The notes: generated by a model from the letters alone, not told the origin. A stretch of 42,735 nt of DNA from Flavobacteriales bacterium (GCA_002683345.1 NYSX01000049.1:1-42735); one strand, 5' to 3'. Counted from the stretch's first letter, positions 1-7,864 are shown. Numbers and translations: made by a program.

Positions 1-1515
1 AATGAGATTGAAAACTGCCACCCCTTCCTGCGCCAAAGCAACTGGCGCACGCGCAACCTCGTGGTGGCCGGCAACTTCAACCTGACCAACGTCGACGAGC
101 TTTTTGACGTGCTCGTCAAGCTCGGCCAGCACCCCAAGCAGAAGTCCGATACCGTCACCGTGCTTGAAAAGATCGGCCATTTCCTCGACGAAGAAAACCA
201 GCGTCGGTTCGAAGCGCTCAAGGCAGAAGGGCTCGACAACCAAAGCATTTCAGAACGCATTGCCGACACCCTTGACATGGGTCACGTGCTGCGGCGCGCC
301 TCCACCGACTTTGACGGGGGCTACGTCATGTGTGGCATGGCCGGACACGGCGACGCCTTTGTGATGCGCGACCCCAATGGCATCCGTCCTGCCTTCTGGT
401 ACGAAGACGACGAAGTGGTCGTGGCTGCCTCGGAACGCCCCGTCATCCAAACCGCGTTCAACGTGCCCGCCGACCAGATTCGGGAAGTGGACCCCGGCTC
501 TGCATTGATCATTCAGCGGAACGGGAAGGCCCACCTCGAAGAAATCCGTCCTGCAGGCGAACGGAAGGCGTGCAGCTTCGAACGCATCTACTTCTCTCGC
601 GGAAACGACGCCGACATTTACCGAGAGCGGAAAGCCTTGGGAAGCGCCATCGTTCCGCGCGTGCTCGAGGCGGTGGAACACGATTTGGATCACACGGTCA
701 CCAGCTTCATCCCCAACACCGCGGAATCTTCCTTCTACGGCCTCGTCAAGGGGTTGGAAGAACACTTGAACGCCAGCAAAATCGCGCGCATCAAAGGCCT
801 CGGCGCCGACCCCGACCACGCGGAAATCGAATCCATCTTGAACGAACGGCCTCGGGTCGACAAGATTGCCATCAAAGACGCCAAGCTTCGCACCTTCATC
901 ACCGAGGACAGCTCGCGCGACGACCTCGTGGCCCACGTGTACGACATCACCTACGGCACGGTCGAACGAGGGGTCGACAATTTGGTGGTCATCGACGACA
1001 GCATCGTCCGGGGAACGACCTTGAAGAAGAGCATCCTTCGCATCCTCGACCGACTTGGTCCCAAGCGCATTGTGGTGGCGTCAAGCGCACCGCAAATCCG
1101 GTACCCCGACTGCTACGGCATCGACATGGCGCGGATGGGTGATTTCATTGCGTTCCAAGCCGCCGTGTCCCTGCTCAAGGAGCGAGGCATGGAAGACGTC
1201 CTTCAAACCACCTACGAGGCGTGCAAGCATCAACTGACACTTCCACTCAAGGAGAACGTCAACCAGGTCAAGGCCATCTACGCACCCTTCACGGACGAGG
1301 AAATCAGCGACCGCATCAGCGAACTGCTCACGCCCGAGGGCATGCTGTCGGAGGTGAAGATCATCTTCCAAAGCGTTGCCGGCCTGCACGAAGCATGCCC
1401 CGACCACCTCGGCGACTGGTACTTCACGGGCGACTTCCCGACGCCTGGTGGACACCGGGTCGTCAACAAAGCCTTTGTGTACTACATGGAAGGCAACGAC
1501 GCGCGGGCATACTGA
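1..1515 (+). CDS. purF: amidophosphoribosyltransferase (PurF-like), 5' end cut off by the window
   Basis: This enzyme makes 5-phosphoribosylamine from PRPP and glutamine, the first committed step of purine synthesis, in the cytoplasm. The frame is open from base 1, so the N-terminal nucleophile cysteine of the glutaminase domain lies outside. The visible part contains the late glutaminase signature RDPNGIRPAFWY followed by AASERP, then the phosphoribosyltransferase domain with the PRPP loop VVIDDSIVRGTT (nt 985-1020). The C-terminal extension after about nt 1180 and the segment SFIPNTAESSFYGLVKGLE differ from the short E. coli-type PurF and fit the longer (about 630-residue) form that I recall from Bacteroidota. 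The GTG at 61 is internal and not a start. It converges on the next gene with 30 bp between stops. Confidence 0.9.
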   Translation, partial: NEIENCHPFLRQSNWRTRNLVVAGNFNLTNVDELFDVLVKLGQHPKQKSDTVTVLEKIGHFLDEENQRRFEALKAEGLDNQSISERIADTLDMGHVLRRASTDFDGGYVMCGMAGHGDAFVMRDPNGIRPAFWYEDDEVVVAASERPVIQTAFNVPADQIREVDPGSALIIQRNGKAHLEEIRPAGERKACSFERIYFSRGNDADIYRERKALGSAIVPRVLEAVEHDLDHTVTSFIPNTAESSFYGLVKGLEEHLNASKIARIKGLGADPDHAEIESILNERPRVDKIAIKDAKLRTFITEDSSRDDLVAHVYDITYGTVERGVDNLVVIDDSIVRGTTLKKSILRILDRLGPKRIVVASSAPQIRYPDCYGIDMARMGDFIAFQAAVSLLKERGMEDVLQTTYEACKHQLTLPLKENVNQVKAIYAPFTDEEISDRISELLTPEGMLSEVKIIFQSVAGLHEACPDHLGDWYFTGDFPTPGGHRVVNKAFVYYMEGNDARAY

Positions 1516-1545
1516 CCCGGTGCCAATCAGGCGAAGTCAGACCTC

Positions 1546-2517
1546 TTAATGCGTGATGAGGACGCGACGCGTGGTGCGTGAGCCTTCCACTTGAAGGAAA
1601 TGCAAGCCAGCAGGCCAGGTGGACACGTCCCACGCTTCCCGGTCTGAGGTGAGCTGACGGCGCTCGACGGTTTGGCCTTGGAGGTTGAGGACGCGCACCC
1701 ACGATCCCGCCTTGGCCACCACGTTCAGGGTGTGCTTCGCCGGCGAAGGGAAGGCTTCGAGCGACGCCGCAAGGGGCAGGTCAAAGCCTGCTGCCGCATC
1801 GACCAAAAATTCAGCGCCCGAAAAAATGACCGAACTGTCACCGTCGACGATTTGGGTGTACGTGTAGGTTTGGGCCACAGGCAGCGGCATGTCCGGGGCC
1901 CAGTATTGCGACCCCTCGGTCAGAATGCTGCCACTTGAAGCCACGCTGCTGTCAAACACGGCCACATTGGCTTGAATGCGCATGGTGTTCTCAAACACCT
2001 GACCGCCCGGAAGCGTCAAGGTGCCCAACTCGACCGCCTCCATGTCCACCGAGTAATCGCGCACGTAGGCCAGTCCCGACACCATGAAATCAAACACGAG
2101 TGTGTCCTGGTGGACATCACCAACCTCCATGGGGTAGGGCAAATATTCCACAACTTCCGGGTGCACGATTTGTGCGCCCGACGCGCCGTCCACACCCCCC
2201 CAAAACCCGAAGTAATCTGGGTTGTATTCGTAGAAAGCCTCATTGATCCCACCCGTTTGACCTGGCGTTTGCTGAGAGAAATCCGCTTGTGAGAATTGGT
2301 CTGCATATGCGGTACTGTCCGCTGGAACGAAATCAAAGTTCACGTTCTGGATGGAGGACGCCGCGGACCAATCAAACCCCTCGGGTTGAAGGTTGGTCAC
2401 GCCATAGACAAAGGAGAACCCGTGGTCGGGCAGGTTGGGTTGAGTCAGCTGAGCCTGAGCCGCCAAAGTCAAGGTGAACAAAACGCCGAACACGGCATGG
2501 CGAAGTGTGGTTTTCAT
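1546..2517 (-). CDS. exported protein with T9SS type A C-terminal signal
   Basis: A 323-residue secreted protein of unknown function. It starts MKTTLRHAVFGVLFTLTLAAQAQ, a clear Sec signal peptide, and ends with a domain of about 75 residues (from LEAFPSPAKHTLNVV to RRVLITH) with the layout of a type A T9SS sorting signal: N/S-P-A near the start, a VxxLxGQ core and a V/I-basic end. The middle is beta-rich and contains LGTLTLPGGQVFENTMRIQ, matching a motif in the second T9SS gene at 3972-5072, so the two look like distant paralogues. The start at 2517 is chosen because the signal peptide begins there and a -7-like box (TACATTGT) lies 4 nt upstream; longer in-frame starts would run into the divergent gene. 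It should cross the outer membrane through T9SS. Confidence 0.85.
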   Translation of the reverse strand: MKTTLRHAVFGVLFTLTLAAQAQLTQPNLPDHGFSFVYGVTNLQPEGFDWSAASSIQNVNFDFVPADSTAYADQFSQADFSQQTPGQTGGINEAFYEYNPDYFGFWGGVDGASGAQIVHPEVVEYLPYPMEVGDVHQDTLVFDFMVSGLAYVRDYSVDMEAVELGTLTLPGGQVFENTMRIQANVAVFDSSVASSGSILTEGSQYWAPDMPLPVAQTYTYTQIVDGDSSVIFSGAEFLVDAAAGFDLPLAASLEAFPSPAKHTLNVVAKAGSWVRVLNLQGQTVERRQLTSDREAWDVSTWPAGLHFLQVEGSRTTRRVLITH

Positions 2518-2521
2518 GAAG

Positions 2522-2529
2522 ACAATGTA
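2522..2529 (-). promoter_or_regulatory. -7-like box TACATTGT, 4 nt before the T9SS gene start at 2517
   Basis: TACATTGT is a partial match to the Bacteroidota -7 consensus TAnnTTTG. Its 4-nt distance to the ATG is the spacing that recurs in this window, which is the reason to believe a weak match. Confidence 0.4.
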
Positions 2530-2535
2530 CCCATT

Positions 2536-2543
2536 TAGATTTG
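2536..2543 (+). promoter_or_regulatory. -7 box TAGATTTG before the DCC-family gene
   Basis: This is an exact match to TAnnTTTG. It ends 1 nt before the ATG at 2545 and 4 nt before an in-frame GTG at 2548. If the window-wide 4-5 nt spacing holds, the true start may be the GTG. The divergent starts at 2517 and 2545 leave only 27 bp, so the two -7 boxes sit almost back to back. Confidence 0.6.
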
Positions 2544-2544
2544 C

Positions 2545-2889
2545 ATGGTGAACGCACCCACACTTTACTACGACGGACCCTGCCACCTGTGTCAGCGCTC
2601 GGTTCAATGGGTGCGGCGTCGCATGCCCGAAGTGGAATGTGTGCCGCTGCAAAGCGAGGAAGCCCATAGCGTCCTGCCCTTGGAATGGACCACGCCCCCG
2701 CTTCTCGGGGTCGTCGTCGTCGATGGCCATGGTCAAATCCATGTGGGACACAAGGGGCTCCATGCCTTGGCGTCGCACGCCAAGGGTCCATGGCGCTGGT
2801 TGCTGCGCCTTGTGCCTGGTTGGGGTTACGCGCTCGTGGCGCGTACCAGACGCATTTGGGGCCGGGACGACGCCTGCTCGGTGGGCTGA
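2545..2889 (+). CDS. DCC-family thiol-disulfide oxidoreductase (DUF393)
   Basis: A 114-residue protein of the DCC/DUF393 family, thioredoxin-fold proteins with a DGxCxxC motif near the N-terminus and little biochemical characterisation. The motif is seen as YYDGPCHLC (about residues 8-16), followed by the usual region giving a VQWVRRR helix and the late W-GYxLxAR segment. Length is typical for the family. It stands 56 bp upstream of two YeeE/YedE transporter genes on the same strand, but those have their own strong -7 box, so co-regulation is possible rather than proven. A redox partner role for sulfur uptake is inference. The start is ATG 2545; GTG 2548 is an alternative supported by promoter spacing. 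Confidence 0.8.
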   Translation: MVNAPTLYYDGPCHLCQRSVQWVRRRMPEVECVPLQSEEAHSVLPLEWTTPPLLGVVVVDGHGQIHVGHKGLHALASHAKGPWRWLLRLVPGWGYALVARTRRIWGRDDACSVG

Positions 2890-2932
2890 CGCTGTGTGAC
2901 TTGGGTGGTTCGGTCATCTCCAAAGCCGGCGG

Positions 2933-2940
2933 TACCTTCG
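2933..2940 (+). promoter_or_regulatory. -7 box TACCTTCG, 5 nt before the YeeE start at 2946
   Basis: This is one of several exact copies of TACCTTCG in the window, here with CGACC before the ATG. It predicts a transcript starting at or within a few bases of the start codon. Confidence 0.6.
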
Positions 2941-2945
2941 CGACC

Positions 2946-3515
2946 ATGAATGCAATTGTCGAATGGATCAGTCAGCCGTGGCCTTGGTACGTGGCTGGAC
3001 CCATCATTGGATTGATGGTACCGCTGCACCTCATCCTGTTGAACCGAACGTTTGGAATCAGCTCGTCGTTCCGCCACGTGTGCGCGGCGTGCATCCCCAA
3101 CAACCTCGACTTCCTGAAGTACGACTGGAAGTCTGAATCTTGGAATCTTGTGTTTGCCGGAGGCGTGCTCATTGGCGCGTTCTTGGCGACCACCTTCTTC
3201 TCGACAGACGAGCCCATTGCGCTCAGTGAAGCCGCCGTGGCGCGCATGGGCGAGATGGGCATCCGGGACTTGTTGGGCCAACACCCTGCCGAGTTGTTTT
3301 CGTGGTCGTTCATCGGAAACTGGCGCACATTGCTGCTCGTCCTGGGTGGCGGGTTCCTGGTCGGTTTCGGCACGCGCTATGCGGGCGGTTGCACGTCTGG
3401 GCACGCCATCATGGGCCTGAGCCATTTCCAGCTCCCCTCTTTTGTGGCCGTGCTTGGATTTTTCACGGGCGGGCTCATCATGAGCTGGCTCGTCCTTCCC
3501 CTCATCCTCACTTGA
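2946..3515 (+). CDS. YeeE/YedE-family (DUF395) membrane transporter, first half
   Basis: A 189-residue inner-membrane protein of the YeeE/YedE family, whose characterised members (TsuA) take up thiosulfate by relaying it over conserved cysteines. About four to five hydrophobic segments are visible. The key cysteine motif is YAGGCTSGHAIMG near residue 155; an extra RHVCAACIPNN pair occurs near residue 40. Bacteroidota commonly split this transporter into two adjacent half-genes, as here: the next gene starts 11 nt after this stop. The start at 2946 is favoured by the -7 box 5 nt upstream; an upstream in-frame opening overlaps the previous gene and has no support. The substrate (thiosulfate or another sulfur compound) is inferred from the family. 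Confidence 0.85.
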   Translation: MNAIVEWISQPWPWYVAGPIIGLMVPLHLILLNRTFGISSSFRHVCAACIPNNLDFLKYDWKSESWNLVFAGGVLIGAFLATTFFSTDEPIALSEAAVARMGEMGIRDLLGQHPAELFSWSFIGNWRTLLLVLGGGFLVGFGTRYAGGCTSGHAIMGLSHFQLPSFVAVLGFFTGGLIMSWLVLPLILT

Positions 3516-3526
3516 ACCCTGCAACC

Positions 3527-3940
3527 ATGAAAAATCTCATTGCATTGGTGTTGGGCACGTTGTTTGGCCTGATCCTGGTCAAAGCGGAAGTCCTCTCGTG
3601 GTTCCGCATCCAAGAAATGTTTGCCTTCCAGAGCTTCCACATGTACGGAATCATTGGAAGTGCGGTCGGTGTGGGAGCGCTCAGTGTGTTCTTGATTCGC
3701 CGAATGAAAACCAAGAGCATTGAAGGCAACGTGATCGAATTGAAAGACAAGGCCCCGCGTTACACGTCCGCCTACTTGGGCGGCACGGCGTTTGGGCTCG
3801 GTTGGGCCATGACGGGCGCGTGCCCGGGCCCGATGTACGCCTTGATTGGCAGCGGGACCACCATCATGGTGCTCGCCGTCGTGGCCGGGGTGGTGGGTGT
3901 CCTCACCTACGCCGCGCTTCGCGACAAACTCCCCCACTGA
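3527..3940 (+). CDS. YeeE/YedE-family (DUF6691-like) membrane transporter, second half
   Basis: A 137-residue membrane protein that completes the split YeeE/YedE transporter encoded just upstream (11-nt gap, no promoter between). Four hydrophobic stretches are visible: residues 3-20, 36-55, 83-105 and 107-130. The conserved cysteine is in MTGACPGPMYALIG (about residue 95), the counterpart of GGCTSGH in the first half. The family role is inner-membrane uptake of thiosulfate or a related sulfur compound; substrate not shown by sequence alone. The stop is followed by a short CTCCC...GGGAG hairpin (3929-3945) that is too weak to call a terminator with confidence. The downstream gene is convergent, 31 bp away. 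Confidence 0.82.
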   Translation: MKNLIALVLGTLFGLILVKAEVLSWFRIQEMFAFQSFHMYGIIGSAVGVGALSVFLIRRMKTKSIEGNVIELKDKAPRYTSAYLGGTAFGLGWAMTGACPGPMYALIGSGTTIMVLAVVAGVVGVLTYAALRDKLPH

Positions 3941-3971
3941 GGGAGCTTTCCTCTCCAGGGCTTTTGGGCCC

Positions 3972-5072
3972 TCAACGCACGACGAGGCGGCGGGTCACTC
4001 CTGTCGCCTCATTCTGTACCAAGTAAATGCCGGGCGCCCAACCTTCCGTGGACAGCGACGTGCCACGGACCCCCATGTGCTGCCTTCCCGAGGCGTTCCA
4101 CACGAACCACGTGGCTTGGGCGTCTGCCCCCAAGGTGATGGTTTGGCCTGCATGTGCAGGGTTGGGGAACAAGGGAAGGGTCTGGGTCAAGGTCGACACG
4201 CAGTCGGTGCCGCCGTTGTCAGGCTCTGAGGGCGCGGTCCCTTGGTAGCGCACCACCGTGGGCACACCCAAGGTTGTGGACACCTCCATCCAAGGCATGC
4301 CGCCATCTCCAAGCCAGGTGTAGGTGACGGTTTCGCGCTCAAACGCGAAGCCCTGACCGGCCAAGGCAACGTACACACTGTCGTCGCTGGAGATGGTTGA
4401 CTTCAACCGAAGCACCTCGTGGCTGGACCCGTCCGGCAACAACAGCGTTCCGTAGCCGTCCACTTCCGAGTACCGATCTTGGTCCACCGCGTAGGTGAAC
4501 GTTTCGGGCACCTCCACCGCGTAGGCCGCTGTGGACTCCAACGTCGCGTCCACCGTCAACGGCACGGGATGCACTTCGTCAATGTCGTCAAACGGCACCG
4601 GCAATTCAATGCCCGACACGGACAAACCGATGCCCACCTGGTTGTAGGTACCTCCAGCGTACTGGTGGTAACCGACCACCTCATCGAGTTCAATGGGCAA
4701 GCCGCCACCCACATCTCCGCCGAGGTCGCCCAAATCCGGGATGTTCAGGAACGTGTAGAAATGGTCGGCTTGAACCTCGGGGTAGAGGAACGCATTGTCG
4801 AAAGTGAACAACGCCGTGAAGGACGCCGAGCCGATGTCTTGCACACCCACCACGGTCGAATCCATGGGTTCGAGTTCCGAGAAATCCCAAATCCACCCGG
4901 GGCCCGACGCTTCGAAATCCAAGAGCAAATCCGGCGTGAGGTTTTGGAACACGTGGTCGGTCCCGCCTTGCGGCAGGTCCGCTTGGTTGACGGTGATTTG
5001 GCCATGTGCATGGTCTGCCACCATCCACGCCACGAACGTCGCCATGGCCACGAACAGAATGTGCTGTCTCAT
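3972..5072 (-). CDS. exported protein with T9SS type A C-terminal signal
   Basis: A 366-residue secreted protein of unknown function. The N-terminus MRQHILFVAMATFVAWMVADHAHGQ is a signal peptide. The mature part opens with ITVNQADLPQGGTDHVF and contains GYGTLLLPDGSSHEVLRLK near residues 205-225, a motif shared with the cargo protein at 1546-2517 and seen in many Bacteroidota surface proteins. The C-terminal 75 residues (LPLFPNPAHAGQTITLG to RRLVVR) form a type A T9SS sorting signal with the classic PNPA element. The start at 5072 has a -7 box (TACCTTCA) 4 nt upstream. The gene is divergent from the small Pmp3-like gene, with 38 bp between starts. Confidence 0.88.
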   Translation of the reverse strand: MRQHILFVAMATFVAWMVADHAHGQITVNQADLPQGGTDHVFQNLTPDLLLDFEASGPGWIWDFSELEPMDSTVVGVQDIGSASFTALFTFDNAFLYPEVQADHFYTFLNIPDLGDLGGDVGGGLPIELDEVVGYHQYAGGTYNQVGIGLSVSGIELPVPFDDIDEVHPVPLTVDATLESTAAYAVEVPETFTYAVDQDRYSEVDGYGTLLLPDGSSHEVLRLKSTISSDDSVYVALAGQGFAFERETVTYTWLGDGGMPWMEVSTTLGVPTVVRYQGTAPSEPDNGGTDCVSTLTQTLPLFPNPAHAGQTITLGADAQATWFVWNASGRQHMGVRGTSLSTEGWAPGIYLVQNEATGVTRRLVVR

Positions 5073-5076
5073 CCAA

Positions 5077-5084
5077 TGAAGGTA
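5077..5084 (-). promoter_or_regulatory. -7-like box TACCTTCA, 4 nt before the start at 5072
   Basis: It matches TAnnTTYG except for the last base. The spacing of 4 nt to the ATG equals that of the other boxes in the window. Confidence 0.5.
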
Positions 5085-5098
5085 CGGGGCTTTATCCC

Positions 5099-5106
5099 TA
5101 CTTTGG
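5099..5106 (+). promoter_or_regulatory. -7-like box TACTTTGG, 4 nt before the start at 5111
   Basis: It fits TAnnTTnG with GTTC between box and ATG. It is divergent from the box at 5077-5084, so both genes share a 38-bp control region. Confidence 0.45.
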
Positions 5107-5110
5107 GTTC

Positions 5111-5272
5111 ATGAGTTTAGGTCGTGTCCTTTTGAGCTTGCTGCTCCCTCCCCTCGCGGTGTACGATCGCGGATGCGGATCCATTGTGATCGTCGCCATC
5201 CTCACCTGTTTTGGGTGGGTTCCGGGCGTCATTGGGGCCCTCGTCATCCTCAACAAGAACGACATGGTTTGA
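5111..5272 (+). CDS. YqaE/Pmp3-family small membrane protein
   Basis: A 53-residue protein with two hydrophobic segments (about residues 3-20 and 25-48). The pattern LLPPLAVYDRGCGSIVIVAILTCFGWVPG fits the YqaE/Pmp3 family, small inner-membrane proteolipids linked to stress and membrane-potential control in other organisms; the LPPLAV and W-PG elements are the recognisable parts. The start at 5111 is favoured by length (the family is 50-60 residues) and by the -7-like box 4 nt upstream. Downstream comes a hairpin that serves the oppositely oriented tRNA-Leu and could also stop this gene. Physiological role in this organism is unknown. Confidence 0.78.
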   Translation: MSLGRVLLSLLLPPLAVYDRGCGSIVIVAILTCFGWVPGVIGALVILNKNDMV

Positions 5273-5274
5273 CA

Positions 5275-5305
5275 CAAAAAAGCCCCGCTTGATGCGAGGC
5301 TTTCT
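5275..5305 (-). terminator. intrinsic terminator of tRNA-Leu (hairpin family GCCCCGC/GCGAGGC)
   Basis: Arms AAAGCCCCGC (5279-5288) and GCGAGGCTTT (5294-5303) enclose a 5-nt loop. On the minus strand the second arm runs into a T-tract, right after the tRNA. Near-identical hairpins occur at 40222-40250, 41839-41868 and 42648-42675. Confidence 0.75.
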
Positions 5306-5308
5306 CTG

Positions 5309-5390
5309 TACCCGGGGTGGGAATCGAACCCACACTCCTTGCGGAACGCGAGTTTGAGTCGCGCGCGTCTACCAATTCCGCCACCCGGGC
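5309..5390 (-). tRNA. tRNA-Leu (anticodon CAA)
   Basis: The minus strand folds as a class II tRNA: 7-bp acceptor stem GCCCGGG/CCCGGGT with discriminator A, D-arm containing AATTGGTAGA, anticodon stem CGCGA/TCGCG with loop CTCAAAC (anticodon CAA), a long variable arm TTCCGCAAGGAG and T-loop TTCGATT. The long variable arm plus CAA anticodon mark leucine. CCA is not encoded. A TACATTTG box lies 18 nt upstream and a terminator hairpin directly downstream. Confidence 0.96.
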
Positions 5391-5408
5391 TTCTCGGCAA
5401 GGAGGACG

Positions 5409-5416
5409 CAAATGTA
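5409..5416 (-). promoter_or_regulatory. -7 box TACATTTG upstream of tRNA-Leu
   Basis: This is an exact TAnnTTTG match on the minus strand, 18 nt before the mature tRNA 5' end, leaving room for a short 5' leader removed by RNase P. Confidence 0.6.
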
Positions 5417-5453
5417 AGTCAGTTCTCTTTGTTCACCATGATTCGACGCGTCT

Positions 5454-5461
5454 TAGCTTTG
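5454..5461 (+). promoter_or_regulatory. -7 box TAGCTTTG, 5 nt before the glycosyltransferase start
   Basis: This is an exact match to TAnnTTTG with AAGTC before the ATG at 5467. A TTTG that could act as the -33 element lies at 5428-5431, 22 bp before the box. Confidence 0.65.
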
Positions 5462-5466
5462 AAGTC

Positions 5467-6771
5467 ATGGCTGAAAAGCGCGTGTTGATTGTGACCTACT
5501 ACTGGCCTCCCTCGGGAGGTGCAGGGGTCCAGCGCTGGTTGAAGTTCGCCAAGTATTTGCCCAAACACGGTTGGTCTCCAGTGGTTTACGTGCCTGATGG
5601 GGCCCATTACCCGGCGCTGGATCCCGGCCTGCAGTCGGACGTGTCTCCTGAAACCGAGGTGTGGAAGGGGCCCATCGTTGAGCCCGCTTCGTGGCTCGAC
5701 GCCATGAAATTGGGGCGGTCCCAAAACCGGTTTGGGAGTTCTTCCAGCCCTTCGGGAAAGAAGAAATCCGGCGGACTCGTCCAATGGATTCGGGGCAACG
5801 TGTTCATCCCGGACGCGCGCATGTTTTGGATTCGGCCCTCCATTCGGAGGCTGAAAAAGCGCCTCGCGGAAGCTCCGGTGGACGCCATTGTCTCCACAGG
5901 CCCTCCGCATTCGACCCATTTGATTGCCCTCGGATTGAAACAGGCCTTTCCTGACATTCCGTGGGTGGCGGACTTCCGAGACCCGTGGTCCGACATGGAC
6001 TACTTGGACGATTTCAATTTGACGGCGCGCAGCCGTGCCCGGCACAAGGCCTTGGAACGGAAGGTGGTCGAACATGCGGATCGGGTGGTGGTCACCGCAC
6101 CCTCGGCCGCTGGGTCCATCTTGGGACGGCCCTTGCAAGACAACGACCCCAAGGGCGTCTGGATCCCCAATGGGTACGATGCGGCGGACGGATTTGGCCT
6201 CGAGGCGGCGCCCGAAGACGGGCCCTTTGTGCTTGGCTTTTTTGGGTCGTTGTATGGAAGCCGGAACGCCCCTGGACTGTGGCGTGCCATCCGGGACCAC
6301 AACGCCCGTGCCGAGACCACCCGGCCTTTGCATTTGGTCTTCTACGGCGCCCTCGACCCCGCCATCCAAGCCGAACTGGAGCAAACCCTTCCTTCCAACG
6401 CGTGGCGGTTCGCCGGGAGCGTCTCCCACGACGCGGTTCCCCAAGCCATGTCGCCTTGCCATGCCCTGGTGATCCTCCAAAACAACAACGAGACCGGACG
6501 CCGCACAATCCCGGGCAAAGCCTTTGAATACCTCGCCACAGGACGTCCTTTGATTGCCGGAGGCGCCCTGGACAGCGACCTCGAGCGCTTGTTGGGGTCT
6601 TGGGGGTTTGACCTTTGTGGCATGGAAGACGACCAAGGATTTGCACACCAAATCCAACAGGCCCTCGCCGGCAAAACAAGCCACGCTTCCCCCGCGCGCT
6701 TCCAGCGGGACGCGCTGGCCCAAGAGTACAGCGAACTGCTTCATACATTGGGGCCGCAGACCACCCACTGA
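5467..6771 (+). CDS. glycosyltransferase, family 4 type
   Basis: A 434-residue cytoplasmic glycosyltransferase with the two-domain GT-B layout. The N-terminal half begins MAEKRVLIVTYYWPPSGGAGVQRW, the glycine-rich start typical of these enzymes, and includes STGPPHSTHLIA and WVADFRDPWSD (about residues 140-180). The C-terminal nucleotide-sugar half contains GFFGSLYGSRN and the late motif IPGKAFEYLATGRPLI, the usual P-GK-FEYLA-G-P signature. The donor and acceptor cannot be read from sequence. It heads a unit with a UDP-GlcNAc 2-epimerase (9-nt gap) and a lectin-domain surface protein (7-nt gap), suggesting synthesis of a surface glycan. The start at 5467 is fixed by the -7 box 5 nt upstream. 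Confidence 0.85.
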   Translation: MAEKRVLIVTYYWPPSGGAGVQRWLKFAKYLPKHGWSPVVYVPDGAHYPALDPGLQSDVSPETEVWKGPIVEPASWLDAMKLGRSQNRFGSSSSPSGKKKSGGLVQWIRGNVFIPDARMFWIRPSIRRLKKRLAEAPVDAIVSTGPPHSTHLIALGLKQAFPDIPWVADFRDPWSDMDYLDDFNLTARSRARHKALERKVVEHADRVVVTAPSAAGSILGRPLQDNDPKGVWIPNGYDAADGFGLEAAPEDGPFVLGFFGSLYGSRNAPGLWRAIRDHNARAETTRPLHLVFYGALDPAIQAELEQTLPSNAWRFAGSVSHDAVPQAMSPCHALVILQNNNETGRRTIPGKAFEYLATGRPLIAGGALDSDLERLLGSWGFDLCGMEDDQGFAHQIQQALAGKTSHASPARFQRDALAQEYSELLHTLGPQTTH

Positions 6772-6780
6772 CCAGAATCC

Positions 6781-7857
6781 ATGCACCTTCTCATCGTCAT
6801 CGGCACACGCCCCAACTTCATCAAGGTCACGCGCTTTCGCAAGGTGATGGATGCCATCCCCGGCGCCAAACTCACCTTGGTCCACACCGGGCAGCACTAC
6901 GACAAGGCGATGTCGCAGGTCTTTTTTGACCAATTTGACCTGCGACCCGACCACGTCCTGAAGCTGCATCCCGGTTCCGCGGGCTTGCAGTTTGCCCACA
7001 TGATCGCCCAATTGGTGGAGGTCATGGAAAAGGCCGAGCCGGACTTCGTGTTGGTGCCTGGCGACGTCAACAGCACGCTTGCCGGAGCGCTCGCCGCCCA
7101 ACGGCTCGGGATTCCATTGGGTCACCTGGAGGCGGGTCTGCGCAGCTTTGACCGCTCCATGCCTGAAGAGATCAACCGCATTTTGGTCGACCAGCTCAGT
7201 GCACATCACTTCGTCACGGAAGACTCGGGCATGACCCACCTGAAGGACGAGGGCCTCGACCAAGGAGGCAACGTGCACTTCGTGGGCAACACCATGATTG
7301 ACACGCTCGTCCACTTTTCACCCCAAATCGATCAAAGCCCCATCCTATCCGACCTCGGCTTGGGTGCGGGAGAGGATTTCCACCTGCTGACCATGCACCG
7401 GCCCGCCACTGTGGACAACCGTGAAGGATGCCAATTCATCGTGGACCTCCTCCAAAACCTCTGTGCCTCGGCGCCTGTGGTCTTCCCCATCCACCCAAGA
7501 ACGCAGAAGAACTTGGAGTCGTTTGGGCTTGCCGATGTGCTCGAGCATCCCGGATTGAAGCGGACGCCGCCCATGGACTACTTCGCTTTCCAGCACTTGA
7601 TTTCGACGGCCAAAACGGTCGTCACCGACTCAGGTGGCATCCAAGAAGAAACGACGTACCGGCATGTGCCGTGCATCACCCTCCGTCCCAACACGGAGCG
7701 GCCAAGCACGACGACCCTTGGCACCAACCAAATGCTGACCGAACTCAACGTCGCGGACGTCATGCACGCCATCGACAACCCCAAAGAAGGGGTCGTGCCC
7801 CCGCTCTGGGACGGCCACGCCACCGAGCGCATCGTCGACGTCATCCGCAATCTCTGA
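6781..7857 (+). CDS. wecB: UDP-N-acetylglucosamine 2-epimerase (non-hydrolysing)
   Basis: A 358-residue cytoplasmic enzyme that interconverts UDP-GlcNAc and UDP-ManNAc, a precursor for surface polysaccharides. Family motifs in order: VIGTRPNFIK (residues 5-14; N replaces the usual E after GTRP), HTGQHYD (about 37-43), VPGDVNSTLAG (about 97), HLEAGLRSFDRSMPEEINR (about 116-134), HFVGNTMIDTL (about 168), LTMHRP (about 200) and VTDSGGIQEE (about 280), the substrate-binding loop. Length is normal. It lies 9 nt after the glycosyltransferase and 7 nt before the lectin-type surface protein, so they are probably co-transcribed. The exact product could be UDP-ManNAc or a related 2-epimer of a modified sugar. 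Confidence 0.88.
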   Translation: MHLLIVIGTRPNFIKVTRFRKVMDAIPGAKLTLVHTGQHYDKAMSQVFFDQFDLRPDHVLKLHPGSAGLQFAHMIAQLVEVMEKAEPDFVLVPGDVNSTLAGALAAQRLGIPLGHLEAGLRSFDRSMPEEINRILVDQLSAHHFVTEDSGMTHLKDEGLDQGGNVHFVGNTMIDTLVHFSPQIDQSPILSDLGLGAGEDFHLLTMHRPATVDNREGCQFIVDLLQNLCASAPVVFPIHPRTQKNLESFGLADVLEHPGLKRTPPMDYFAFQHLISTAKTVVTDSGGIQEETTYRHVPCITLRPNTERPSTTTLGTNQMLTELNVADVMHAIDNPKEGVVPPLWDGHATERIVDVIRNL

Positions 7858-7864
7858 CCCGTTG

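Noticed and set aside
3929-3945. CTCCC...GGGAG hairpin after the YeeE pair as a terminator
   Set aside because: Five base pairs only, overlapping the stop codon and lacking a clear T-tract.
5419-7314. A 631-residue minus-strand open frame opposite the glycosyltransferase and wecB
   Set aside because: GC-rich codon shadow of two clearly identified genes; its composition is low-complexity and no domain is recognisable.
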